Positions 1 through 12,630 of a DNA stretch of 64,000 bases are shown in pieces (the first letter of the stretch is position 1; the number at the start of each line of letters is the position of its first letter). Both the position numbers and the translations under genes were made by a program. Origin of the DNA: Chrysomallon squamiferum (taxonomy: Eukaryota; Mollusca; Gastropoda; Neomphalida; Peltospiridae); contig CM022665.1 of the NCBI GenBank assembly GCA_012295275.1, positions 37,053,933 through 37,117,932 on the forward strand. The letters are read 5' to 3'. A model generated the notes under the pieces. It was not told the origin of the DNA. It saw only the letters and a program-made list of their open reading frames with translations, and did not search any database.

Positions 1-3000
1 GACAAAACAAAAAAATGACAAACATAATAGTTAATAAACAATCTGACACACATACAATACACACACAATGACACTCAAAGAAATACAGATAAAAAAATTG
101 ACATAATAATACAAAATGATTAACTGGGATAGAATACTTTAATTAGAATTCATATTATACAATTAAAACATTATCAGTTTATTATGAAAACAAAATAACT
201 CGCAAATATGTTGCCTTTATCAGTATCTAAATAATCAGATACATTATGAGATGAATACACACAAAATATCCTGATATTCAACAGCAGAAACTCAAGGGAC
301 ACACAAATACAGAAAACTCATTGAAAATTAATTATCACAGGCTCTAAGTATCTCAGGGGTACTCAGTGATTCAGAAGTAACCTTTAATTAGTTGATTTGA
401 AAAATAAAATAAATATATATATAAATATACATATACACACATATACATATATATATATATATACACACACATACATACATATATACATACATACATACAT
501 ATATATACATATATATATATAGATATATAGATATATATATATATATATAAAGATCAAATAAAATTAGTAATACATAATATGTGTTTGTCAGAAAAAACAA
601 CACAACAACAGTAAAATGAAAGATAAATAATACAAGTCTATTTAATGGAGTGTGACATTTTACTTTTTGCTAAGTAAATGTTTTCTAGAGAAATGATGGT
701 CAAGTTCAAAAGCAAATTGCCACATTGTTTTTTAAAAAACCCCACCCTTTTTTCTCTAAACTGATACACAAGTCTTCCATGAAAATATTAAGCATTTGTT
801 TACTGGAAGTATCACAACTATCCATCATCTATACCGTCTAGGATAGGTGACAACTGAACATAAACTGTCAGTCCATACATCTAGATAAAAAAATAATATA
901 TAAGAGTATATTCACTCTTCTGATGGCATCATAAAAATGATATCATGAACTTTTCACAAAATAAACATATTCACCCCTTTGATGACATGTCAGTTGATGC
1001 TGCTGAAATCCTCACTGTGAAAACACACGACTTCCTGCAGTAAACACTTTCACAAGCTGTTTCAGTGTTTCACATGTAGCAGATACCGTACTACTTCTCA
1101 CTGCTCTGTATGCAAGGGTCAAAGTTGAAACAAAACGAGCCTTGCTACAGTAGATAATGAACAACCACTAAGATATTTATGAACTGGGTAGTGTTGTGAA
1201 GAAATGACCAAGGATGAAGTCTAGATAAAGAAAGATTTGTGACTCATTTACTCATTAGTAAGACATTGGTTTCAATGTTAAATTACACTCAGTGGTGATG
1301 TAACATGAAAGAATGCCACAGTAGTTGATGATATGAATTGGCAACAGCTGGCAAAATTACCATTTAGAAATATATTTCATTTGTGTAAAATATCCAGAGC
1401 ACACACACTAGTGTAATGTATTGAATGTTGTGTATACTGATCTTTTCAAGTGATATTCCATCTGTTTGTGTAAGAAATAGAATCTATTTAAAACTCATGC
1501 ATAATCCAAAGCCTTACTATAAAAACATTTAAAAAAAAAAAAAAAAAAAAAAAAATGTATTTAAACAAATTAAAACTTGAAAAAGATAACAAAAACCTCT
1601 ATCCCTCACACATCAAAATAAAACTATTAAAACAGAAAGATGTAACAACAACCATAAATTTGTGTAAAGAAATGAGCCAAGTCCATGCTATTTTTCTGTG
1701 TGTCATTTACACATAATAAGCCAAATTATGGGATTCCTTTGGTACAGTCATGGGCAAACTGCAGCTTGCAAGGCTTTTTGAATGGCACAGCTAATTTCAT
1801 GTGGAAAGTCAAGTTTATTAGTAGGGCAACCCACTTGACGATGAGCCATATTGCTTCTCAAAAAGAAGGCTGCCTTTGTCTCATTTAGTTCCTCTGTAAG
1901 TTTGCATCTGTTTGATTACGCACAGTTTCCATGTATCTCATTGTTACTGGAGTCTTTTCATTATTTTAACAAATTAAGAATACATTATGAACTTTTCTGC
2001 CTGATCATATTTTTGGGATACAAAAACATTCTGACACATACAGTTATTAATTAATAAGGATCTTTTATAAGCACATACCTGCAGACAGTAAAGAACATAC
2101 CATGACTTTTGCAAAAATTATTATGGAGTTATGGTTGGAACAAGAAACAATCAAAGATGATTGATCTTTTAACCAGTTAAATATATATATATATATATTA
2201 TGCAAACAAGCATCAACAATATAACAATTTTATTTTATTATTATTTTTTATTTTTTAAATTCTGTTATGTAACATTTTCATATCTTTTAACATTCACAAA
2301 GCATAAGTCCACTTTATTTTAAAGTTCTGTGACATGAACTTCAAACTCTGGATTTTTTTTTTTTTTTTTCCAGTTGTCTACAATTTTATTAATATGAAAT
2401 AGACACATAGCATTACAGGAGCTGTCAGGCTTTTTCTTTTTTTCTTCTCTTTTTTTGATGGATAGAAACAAACTGTTTCAAGCCTTAATAAAAATTTGTT
2501 CTCAGTTTTTGCTCTTTAGTTATTATAAGCCACTGTGCATAAAATATTGCATTTGACAAGTTAATTCTTTCTTTTTCAAATAAACTTGTAAATGTATGTG
2601 TGTAAACTTTTTTCTTGCCTATAAAGTAATGCCACTAAGATGTTATTTTTCATTTCACATGTCAAGCAGAAAACTACTATTTGTTTTTTCCCAAATCATG
2701 TGATGCACATTTGTCCAATCCAACAACTTATAAGAAATACAGTTTACAAAATAGAATTGTATTATTATGCATGAAAACCTTTTCAAAAATGGTTTTGATA
2801 AATTATGTCAGTGAATTAATAATTTAAAAGATAAGCAAAAAAAAAAAAAAAAAAATAATAAAAAAATCAAATATAAATACAAATTTAAACAAAAAGGGGA
2901 AAAAAGTAAAAGGAAACCACAAAACACCATAAACCAAAGTGAACCTCAAAAGACCAAATTTTCAAACTTTGCTCATAAAAATCTCAAAACAAAAATAAAT

Positions 3001-5799
3001 AAAATGCAGATTATTTTACATTATTGTCATTGAAATGTTTACTGAATGAGATGTTTAGCATGTTATAAAAGAAATTTCACTTTATTTCTTACCCAAAATA
3101 TAAATAATATATATATACCTGTATGTGTGTGTATGTGTGTTTGTGTGTGTGCATGTGTGTTTGTATCAATGTATCTATGTACATGTGTGTGTAAATGTAT
3201 GACCTTTAAAATCAGAAATTAATGTTAGAATACCTTTCCTAAAATAACATTTTATAAATTTTGTACAGCAGGAATGGAATAGGTACATGCTTACATGTTA
3301 TCATTACATTAAATGTAGAGAAAGAGAGAATGAATATATGTGCAGAAATAAATTTAAGAATTCTTAAAAATATTTTATAATGTATATATAATTTTATTTT
3401 TACTAACAATATATTTTTAAAACAAATTCAAGGATTCAAGCAGCTGTAAACATTAATAACAGTAGGTAACACGTTTTTATCCCTGCTCCATTTTTCAAAA
3501 GATTTTCATACACAATAACTCAATACTAGTTTGTATAAGTGCATTTGAAAATAAAGATTTTTGTATCAAATGGCATACATAACAGTTTACATGAAAACAT
3601 TTATTGTTAATCATTGAAACCAGACATCAAGCTTTATATAGATTTATTAGACTTCATTGTCACTTCACCATACGAGCTTGAAATGAACTTGCATAATAAA
3701 ATATTACATCACTGGTTTTCAAGAGAATATTTCAGTTTAAAATGACCCTGAATTAGTTGTCATTTTAAACTTCTTTGTCTAGATTATTTTTTTAAATTTA
3801 CTAAATTACTGATTCTTTTATTATTATTATTATTATTATTATTATCATCATTTTTTTTCATTTCTTTCTTCTTTTTTTTAAACAGTACTAAGATAATTTC
3901 AGATTAAACAAATTTGTTTCAAATAAACTTGGTCCTGGTAGATGTCCGTTTAAATTTCTTGGTGTTGATTAGTTAAAACACTTTTTATTTATTTATTTTT
4001 TAAATAAAATTCCAGATTATATTTTCATTTTTTGAAAAATAAAATTAGGGTAATTTCAGATAAAATTAATGAGCTTCAAATGAATCTGAATAATTAAATA
4101 ATATACACTGGATTTCAAAAGAACTTAATTGTTCTATTATAGGTTAAATATTTTATTAAATTGTAGTGTTCTTTCTTATTTATTCTTCTTTTCTTAAAAT
4201 CAAATAACATATGCTGTGGCAGTTTTAGATCAAATTAATGAAATAAACTTGAATATTAAAATATATATATAATAATTCATCAGAATTTGGACTGAAAAAT
4301 ATTTCAATATTTAAACTGGTCCTGAGGTATTTCTTGTAAAAGATGCTTTTACAATGAATGCTATGGAAATTTCAGATCAAATGTTTGTCTTCACTGTATT
4401 ATCCTGAAAACAAAGCCAGCAGATATCCAAAACTGGTTTATATTAATCATTCTCTTTGATCTGCTGCCATCCAGTTTTAAAATAACTTGTTTGATTCATA
4501 TGACACATCATCTTTTATTTTTCTTACAAACCCACATTTTGTTCTTTATCACTAGCTGTTAATGGCTTTAATTTCCATAGAAACAAATACCACTTTTTCC
4601 CCCATCATCTATCTTTTAATTCTAAGACAAATTAAAGATAATTAAGAAATGGTTTGTATGTTTTTTCATCCACTAAAACCTAAAAATTATTAGTTACTAT
4701 CAATTTTCTGATTTTATTATATACTTTGTATAAATAATTCTTTTTTGCTAATTTAATGTAGATAAACATAGATATTTTCTGAATGGAACAGCATTTTCAA
4801 CTATTTTATTTTCTTTGTTTTGTTTTTGTTGTTATGGAGTTTATAGGTTATTTTATTTATTTATTACAGAAACCAAATTAAAATTATCATCTTCACATGG
4901 TTATTCATTTCAAATTTTTTTCAACAGTCAAATATAAAAATGTTTTCCTAGACATTTAATGAATGCCATCAGTTTGAATATTCCACATTTAAAAAAAAAA
5001 AAAATTATGAATTTAATGTTGAAGCTATTAATCATATATGCTAATTTAAAACACATTCATATATATTTCTTTTTTTCTTCTTTTTTCTCTTACCATTCTA
5101 TTTTATTAAAATGAGAAACATAGAAAGAAAACAATTACCTTGCAAGTTATTACAGTCATGTCAAAGTATAATATTATTTTTATTTGTTAATTTCCACATA
5201 TTCTTTCTTTCTTTTTTTCCATTATATGATACTAAATTTTTTTTTTTTTTTTTTTCATTTATTTATATTTGAAATGAATGACATAATTTATAAAGAATAT
5301 TTGACCAAAATGTCAGATTCTAAAAAGGTATGTTTGCTGGTTTTAAAGATATACTTAATTGTTATACAAGAACAAAAACAAAATAGCAATGTAATTGTCT
5401 TATTACACATTATTATACACTGTGTCACACTGCAATAATTTAAATAAAAAATATATCAGTCTTGGCTCACTTGAATGGTATGAGTGCTGGTTTTGAAGAT
5501 ATACTCAATTATTATTATAAAATGAAATTGAAAAAATAAACAAAACAGCACTGTGATTTCTTATTATTATTATATATTGTGTAACAGAGCAATAATTTAA
5601 ATAAAAACATATCAAAGTTTCAGCTTACTTGAATGGTGTAAGTACTGGTTTTAAAAATGTACTGAATTAGTATTATAAAATAAATTTAAAAACAACCAAC
5701 AAAAAAATCCCAGCATTGTGATTTTCTTATTATTATTATATATTGCATCACTGAACAATAACTCAAATAAAAAAATATTAGAGCAAAGTCGCGGCTTAC
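1..5799 (-). other. EML intron, downstream of the linker exon
   Basis: No convincing exon was found on either strand. The stretch holds an AT/ACAT microsatellite (about 411-549), poly-A runs (1531-1555, 2839-2855), a GT-rich tract (about 3118-3190) and many short TTA/TTTA arrays. A less AT-rich part at about 940-1200 and another at 1690-1910 have no recognisable coding pattern. They may be old repeats. Confidence 0.6.
411..549. repeat. TA / ACAT microsatellite
   Basis: Compound simple repeat of TA and ACAT/ATAC units in the EML intron. A long open frame across it (388-603, minus) is only repeat translation. Confidence 0.9.
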
Positions 5800-5850
5800 T
5801 TGTATGGTGTGAGTGCTGGGTTTGAAAGATCTGCTGAATTAGAAAGAGAA
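5320..5850. repeat. Degenerate tandem copies (period 145-170 bp) including an exon end and splice donor
   Basis: Four related segments start near 5325, 5460, 5625 and 5795. Each has a form of CTTACTTGAATGGT-GTGAGTGCTGGTTTTGAAGAT, followed by an ATT-rich part, a TTATTATTATATATTG part, and then AATAATTTAAATAAAAA. The 5795 copy is the real 3' end of the EML linker exon with its donor. The others carry in-frame stops and small indels, so they are decayed duplicates in the intron. The copy at 5625 differs by a one-base deletion and a TAA in the original frame. Confidence 0.8.
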
Positions 5851-6256
5851 GACCATTTCTTCATGCTGGTGGAGTGACGAGGGGTGTGGTGCATTGACTT
5901 GGACAGGGAGGCAGAGTTACTTCGATGTGGAATCAGGTTTACATTGTCAAGTGGGTTCACGTGCAGTCTCCTTTCTGAGGCAGATGATTTCCGACTAGAT
6001 CGAAATGATGGTTTAGAGGGTAGTATGTTGTTTTGTGAAGCTGAATAAAATATAAAAATATACAGATCTTTAATATATTTTCTAGTTTTATCATATGGAA
6101 AGAAAAAAAAAGAGAAAAGAATTAACAAAAAAAAAAGAGGGACAGCCTGTAAAACAAAAAATATGTGTTAAAATACTTTGTACAGCATTACTGGAATTGG
6201 TACATTACATTATCAGATGTTCAGAGACAGACAGACAGAGAGACAGACAGACAGAC

Positions 6257-6316
<60 letters not shown>

Positions 6317-9300
6317 TTATGATCTCTTCAAAAACAGTCATTGTTACAAACATTAATTACTAGGAAAAGATGGATCTTTTACAATATTTTGATAACATAT
6401 TCATAATATTTTAATTATAATATTATCTGTGATTATATTTTAAAATATATTTAAAATGCTGTATGTGAAAAAACTAATTATTTCTTAAAGAAACTACAGA
6501 ATAACCACAGTCAAAACAACTAATCAATATTCATTTCTCATTTACCCAGGTAAACATTAGTTTAAATAATGAATAAAACTTGTACATTCATGAAGGTCAT
6601 TTTTTTCTTTGATGCTCTCAAAACAAATGTGATTAAAAACTAAATAATTAAGACACAAAATAACAACATCCTCAGAAATCATTATATTGTTTTCATACAT
6701 GCTTCCACCAGGGCCAGACGTCGGATGACATCAGCCAAGGCTGTTTTGAGACAGACGATGTCATTGGCTTGATCTGAAACCTTGATTGATAAATCTTCTA
6801 CCCTCTGTGCCAGATCTTCTCGTTCCTGGCTGAGAAGTCCATCTAATAAAAGATAAAAATAAAAACATTCACATTACTGGAAAAATACAGTAAATAAAGT
6901 TATATGAAATAAGATGACCAAACTTTGTTAAAAAAAAAAAAAAAGGAAGAAAAAAAAAAGAAGAAAAATGCACATGTAACAGGATACTGTTGAGAATTTA
7001 TGCAGGGTGTGCTTTCCCTCTGCTTTCTGGTTGTGTGTGTGATGTCATTTCACATACTGAAATATTAATTAATAACTGAAAAGTTGCCACATATTTACTG
7101 TACTGGAGATTATTTTGTGTTTCAGTTATATCACCACAGAAAATGGAAAATGTACATGATTTCAGTTTAGTAAAGCTTTACAGTCAGACAACTGCCATTT
7201 TTATAAAATAATATATATCTATATAAAATTAAAGATTAAAAAAAAAAAAATCATTATCCTGTCTTTATTATGTACCAAACTTAAGTATTAGTTTTTGCTT
7301 TTTAATATGTCCCTTTATTACTTCATGGAACTCAAGTTTATTATTTTTTGCATCTGTTGTCTGATGTAGATTGCTTTTTAATCTCATTACACGTTTTGCT
7401 TTGCTTCTCTAATAAAAAAATTAAATGAAGCATTGAGTTTCAAAGAAAACAATATATGAATTAATAAATAAATAATAATAACAACAACAATATATAATAT
7501 ATAATCCAAAAGAGGTAACTCATGTCTTCCTTTGCACATGGAAAGTAAAATGAATATTCAGCAACGTTCATTGTACTATATTACAATAGCAAAATGGGCT
7601 CATTAAAGAGAGTACAGCTGTTCTATACATACAGTCTGCAAACACAGACAATGTGTTAGGATTTAATTGAGTGAAAAGTGGCTTCGTTATTCAATCTGGA
7701 AATATGCCAGTAGAAAATTGTAATTTTACTACTATGCAGAAAAGGGTACTAAATGTCTGAAATGGAGGAAGATACCATCATGATAAATGTAACTTTTAAG
7801 ATGAAATTGATTTCACTGTACAGAATTGATAAACAACAATAAAACATTAATCAACAAGAAAAACAAATTATATGCAGACATGCACACACACACACGCACA
7901 CATATAAGTAAGTAGAGGGTCATCAGTTACACCCACCCTAGATCCATTTATGCCACTAGCCTTAAATCAATGACTGAATCATTACAGTTTCAGACAGGTT
8001 AATTATTCTGCTCATGATGGTCAGTTTTGTCCAGAACAGTATTTTATCCTTGTATAATTGGTTATATACCGTTAGTTAATGTGTCTAGTGAAAATTGTCT
8101 TATCTTTGTATGTGAATAACAAACTGTCTGTAGTTAACAGAAAAAAAAAAAAAAAAAACAAAAAATACAAAAAAAGTATTTTTATTAAGTAAAATCTTTG
8201 GCTTTCATTATATAAATTTATATATTTCATTATTACAGAAAAAAAAAAAATAAGGGAGAGAGAGAGAAAAAAAAAATCAAAGTCTGCACAGGTTATAAAC
8301 ATTAAAAAAGAAAAAAAGAAAACATAATTGTAGAGTAAAATACAGCATTCAGTAATGCATATATGAAAAAAAGATTTTTAGTTCTATTTTTGTGGGGTGA
8401 TAATGGTGATTGTGGAAAGGGGCTGAAAATTTCAGTTTACATTTAAAACAAATATAGATTTTTTAATGAACATTAAAATAAAAATGTCCACGATATAATA
8501 AACATAAAACTGCTACACCTATTTAATACAAAAAATAAAAAATTAAATATTGTACAGTTTAAAATAAAACAATAATTGTAATAATAATGAATACTGTATA
8601 GTCTAAAATAAACAATAAAATTAAAAAAAATATATTTTATATTCTGAAATAAACAAAAAATGCTGCATACTTTAAAATAAATGTGTCCTAAAAATAAATA
8701 ATACTGCATGCTCAAAATAAAAATAAAATATTGTATACTCAAAAACAAACAATAAAATTAAAAATAAAATAATAATCATAAAATAAACAATAAACAAAAA
8801 TCGATTACAGACTACTCACTGTAAAAGAGGGCTAAAAAAAGAGAAATAATTAAAAAGCAAAATGAATATTGTCCATAATACACTAACTATTTGTTTTAAA
8901 AAGTGTATTATTTTAACATTTAACGTATAGATTTGCTATCTTTCTCTTTTGTGTATTTGCTTCCTTTAACAATAATCACTGTTTTGTTCTATTAGTTAAT
9001 AACCAAATATTTATTACCTGACATATTTGTTACCTGTTTTTATATTCTCTATAAAAAAAACACATTTGCAGAATAATGGCAAATAGAAAAGAATGCTTCT
9101 AGTCCTTTGTGAAAAGAGTAACAGAAAATGTATTTAATTTCTAAATGTGAAAGTTCTGAAATAAAGATGGAAATGTATAATACTATTATTTCTTCAAGTC
9201 ATAACAATCTATAACCCAAAATTATTTTTAAGAAAATGTATGTATATATGGTAACTAAAATATATTTAGTCAAAAAAACAACAACAAAAAAAAACATTTA

Positions 9301-10531
9301 TACATTTTTTTTTGGTGTTTGGGGGTTTAAAATTTCAGTACATATTTATGACATTTTCTGTTACCTCAGGTAAAAATCTAAAATAAGAAAAAAGCAATCC
9401 AAAACATCATGCCATTTGAATATACATTTAATGAAATATTATGAATTTAGATGGAAAATTAAAAATGTTTTAAAAGTTCAGATATATCAAACTGAATCAA
9501 TTATTTTTGACAAGTATACATACCGTGAATACCAGTGCATACATCTATAGAGGCATACTTATGTCGCACACCCAATAAAAAAACATAAATAGAATGAAGT
9601 CAGGTGGAAAATAAAATCAAAGAAGAATAGCTGTATAAAATAACTGAGAATTTTCACATAATATTTCTTCCATTAGAATGACATGGTAAATGGATTTTTC
9701 AATAGCTGATATCAAAACAGTACAGGGAAGAAAAGAAAAGAAAATAGCTGTATTTTCACATAAAAACCTGTATGTGCAAGTCTTAGTTAAAAGGAAATAT
9801 ATTGTATATTGTAAAATTTGACAGAAACTAAATTATCAAATACAAAAAAGTCAAAATGAAAGCTAGTTTATAGAACAAAAAATACACAAAAGAATAAAAT
9901 AAATAAAGGAAAATATCTATCAAAATATTTTCTCTTTTTATCAGTTAAATTAATGTAACATTTGAGCAGAAGTTTCAATAAATTCTTTCATGCTTTGAAA
10001 ACCTTGTATTTAAATAAAATAAACAGCACAGAAAATTATACTTGTAACAGATCTGGTATAGCTTTTAACATTTTGCTAAAATTGATACTTACTCATGTTA
10101 GACAATATTTTAATAAACAACTCAGAGAACTGTAACAGAACACATCTAAGCACTTTTTATTCAAAGATGAAATTTACTGGGTGTTAAAAGCAACATCAAA
10201 AGATTACCAAGTATTTCTAACTACTTGTAATTTATAAAACTCAGTATCTTACATTCCTAACACTTATTATTTGATACATAATTATTAGTCCGTAAGTACA
10301 GAATGATAACAGAAAACAAGACAAAACATGTTACGAAAGATTTGTTTTGAAAAAAACAATCCTAGGTGCAACTGCAGGTGAACCTTACAGTCAAAGAAAA
10401 CATGCATTTTCAGCAGCTAATTAAAAAAAAAACCTAATTAAATAATGCACATTACCTGTCTCCTTGTCAGAATGTATATCCATTCTGTATGGGGCCAGTA
10501 CATCTTCCACATTTTCTGTCATGTCAGACAT
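5800..10531 (-). CDS. EML: EML-family microtubule-associated protein, N-terminal exons (partial gene)
   Basis: Three minus-strand exons join in phase: 10531-10456 (start ATG, 25 codons), 6842-6699 and 6040-5800, each bounded by GT/AG. They give 153 residues, and the last exon ends in phase 2, so the gene continues beyond position 1. Residues 26-74 form a heptad-like helix ending in TALADVIRRLALVEA. This closely matches the trimerising coiled coil of EML1-4, where the family reads ALADVLRRL. The third exon is basic and Ser/Arg-rich, like the microtubule-binding linker between the coiled coil and the HELP/WD40 region. The HELP and WD40 exons are not in the window. By family knowledge EMLs bind and organise microtubules in the cytoplasm. 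This start follows a long 5'UTR (10532 to about 10800) containing a same-strand uORF. A second first exon lies at 26.9 kb. Which EML paralogue this is cannot be settled from the N-terminus. Confidence 0.85.
6041..6698 (-). other. EML intron with ACAG/AG microsatellite
   Basis: Short intron between the coiled-coil and linker exons. It contains a (GACA)n then (AG)n array at about 6223-6316. Open frames across the array (Arg-Glu or Asp-Arg-Gln repeats) are artefacts of the repeat. Confidence 0.8.
6223..6316. repeat. (ACAG)n/(AG)n microsatellite
   Basis: About 40 bases of ACAG units followed by about 55 bases of AG dinucleotides with one AA interruption. Confidence 0.95.
6843..10455 (-). other. 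EML intron
   Basis: AT-rich DNA without recognisable exons. Poly-A runs lie near 6930, 7240, 8140 and 8240. Between about 8460 and 8800 there is a loose run of short imperfect repeats built on AATACTGTATA-GT-TAAAATAAA, with a period of roughly 40-50 bp. Confidence 0.6.
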
Positions 10532-10830
10532 TTTTTTTTTTTTTTTGTTGACAGCCGACAGTTATGAAGATCAAAAAGGTCTTTAGCTAAACCAAGAATT
10601 GTGGGATATCCTTGCAAGTGTCTTTTTCTCCGAGAGTGGACAGGTAAAGAGAGTGACCAGTAAAAATATTGATCCGTGCAGATGGATACAAACACACACA
10701 CACACAGCTACACCTCCGATTAGAAGCAATGAAATTTCTTCAGGCTTGTTCTGATCTCAGCGTTTAATCTCTCAAGTGTTTACAGTGATCTCCACTACTC
10801 TAGCTTTTTTATTACTTATTTATATCCTCC
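10532..10830 (-). promoter_or_regulatory. 5'UTR/promoter zone of the short EML isoform
   Basis: A less AT-rich stretch directly upstream of the ATG at 10531. A minus-strand reading frame of about 60 codons (10701-10519) overlaps the start region and could be a uORF. A 16-base poly-A run immediately precedes the ATG. The transcription start was not located. Confidence 0.35.
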
Positions 10831-12579
10831 ACTTTATACCAAATATTAATTTACGGAAAAAGATTCTCACATTTAATTCATTTTCAAAACAAAGATAATA
10901 ATTATAAATCCAAGCTTGCAGAAGTTTTAAAAAGTTTGAGCTGCTAGTTTTGACAGTTTCAGATAATTGCAGGTGACATTTATATCTACTGTCACACATA
11001 CACATAGATCAATTCTGATAACAATCAGCTAGCACCAGTTAAAATGTGTCATACAAGATTGGACTGATTTGTGACTCCATTGATCAGACATGTATAGGCA
11101 ATTGTCCCATACAATTGGGTATAGAAAAATGTCTGCTAGCATACAGAAAAAGATCAAGGTTTTTGACTGTTTGGCTACAACCTTTTCAACATGAACAGAA
11201 ATGTAATGCAGCACCACGTTTGTAGATAATAAAAACCGTAACAACAAATTCAGTTTTATATTTGGTGATAATATTTTGTTCAAAATAAATTAGACACTTA
11301 GCATTTTGTTTTTCATTTAAGGTTTATAAATAATATAATGGGGTTGGGAAATTAATATTCACTGTACATTTCATTTTAAATAAAAATGTATGGAATATAT
11401 TAATTTATGTTTGAGTAGTTGCTAGAAGCCTACATATAAATTTATTTTTCATGGTTCAGGACAGAAAAAAAAAGAAGTATAATAGTATTCCAGATATTTC
11501 ATTTAATGTTTAGGTTAGACAGCTTTGTGGGCGAAATTTTAGTTTTTATTTATTTTAAATTTAAAGTTTTAAGAACATAACAGTAAATAAAAGAAAAAAA
11601 AAAAAAAAATGAAGAAAATTAAGCTATCATTTGCAATAAAGGCATGTGGTGTGTTTTGTGCAATATTTAAGTGTTTTAAAGGAACACAATTATTTCTGTA
11701 CATAGAATTATTGTAAATATTATTTAAATACATTTGTATCTGTACTAAATTTTACTGGTTTTGAGTAACAAAAAAATTCAATGCATGTATGTTGTTGTGT
11801 ACATGAATAAAACCTACAGACTTTTTCTGTATAAACCAAATTATGTCAGATATATATTATTTTTTATCTTTGTTTTATGTAATAATAACAATAACAATAA
11901 TAATAAAATTAAATATTATTAATAATTGCTTAGTAATGACATTTTTTAAATTTATTTATCTACCTGTATTCATTTCAAGTATCCTTTACTTTATCTGATT
12001 TAGCTGGAGATTATCTTATTGGCAGAGTACCTGGCCAAGTCATGCTCCATTGAACACTTACTTGTTGCTGTTTAGACTACTGCTGCTCAGTAAGATATCA
12101 TTGGTTACGGTTTGTGATTACAAGATTTTGATAAATTGCATGTATAAAGGATCAGCTGATGGCTATAGCCAATTAGTGACTATGGCTAAGAAGACTTCTA
12201 TCAGTCAAAGTCACTAACAACAGCTGATTGAGTTTTAGTTCAAGTGTTCACCCAGAGAGGTGTCTTTCAGCTTCATTGTCAAATATAATAATTAATAGTA
12301 ATGCATTAGGTGTAGTAGTAGTAGTAGTAGTGGTGGTTGTAATAATAATCACGTGCAGTGTAATAATAATAAAAATAATGAATAGTCGTGTTAGTTATAA
12401 TACTAACAATAACAGTAATGTCAGTAGTATTAATATCAGTACTAGTTACAATAATAATGACGATGATAATTCATAAGAATATGAATATTTGAACAGCTCA
12501 GTACCCCAAAATATTTTGTGCTGAGTCACAGTTTAGAAAGTCTTTGGAAACAAAGATCACAGAAAATGATTATGTGTTA

Positions 12580-12580
<1 letters not shown>

Positions 12581-12630
<50 letters not shown>
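12581..12630. repeat. (AAAT)n microsatellite
   Basis: Uninterrupted AAAT tetranucleotide array of about 12 units. Confidence 0.95.

Noticed and set aside
6095-6363. Arg/Glu- and Asp/Arg/Gln-repeat frames
   Set aside because: Translation of the ACAG/AG microsatellite in an EML intron.
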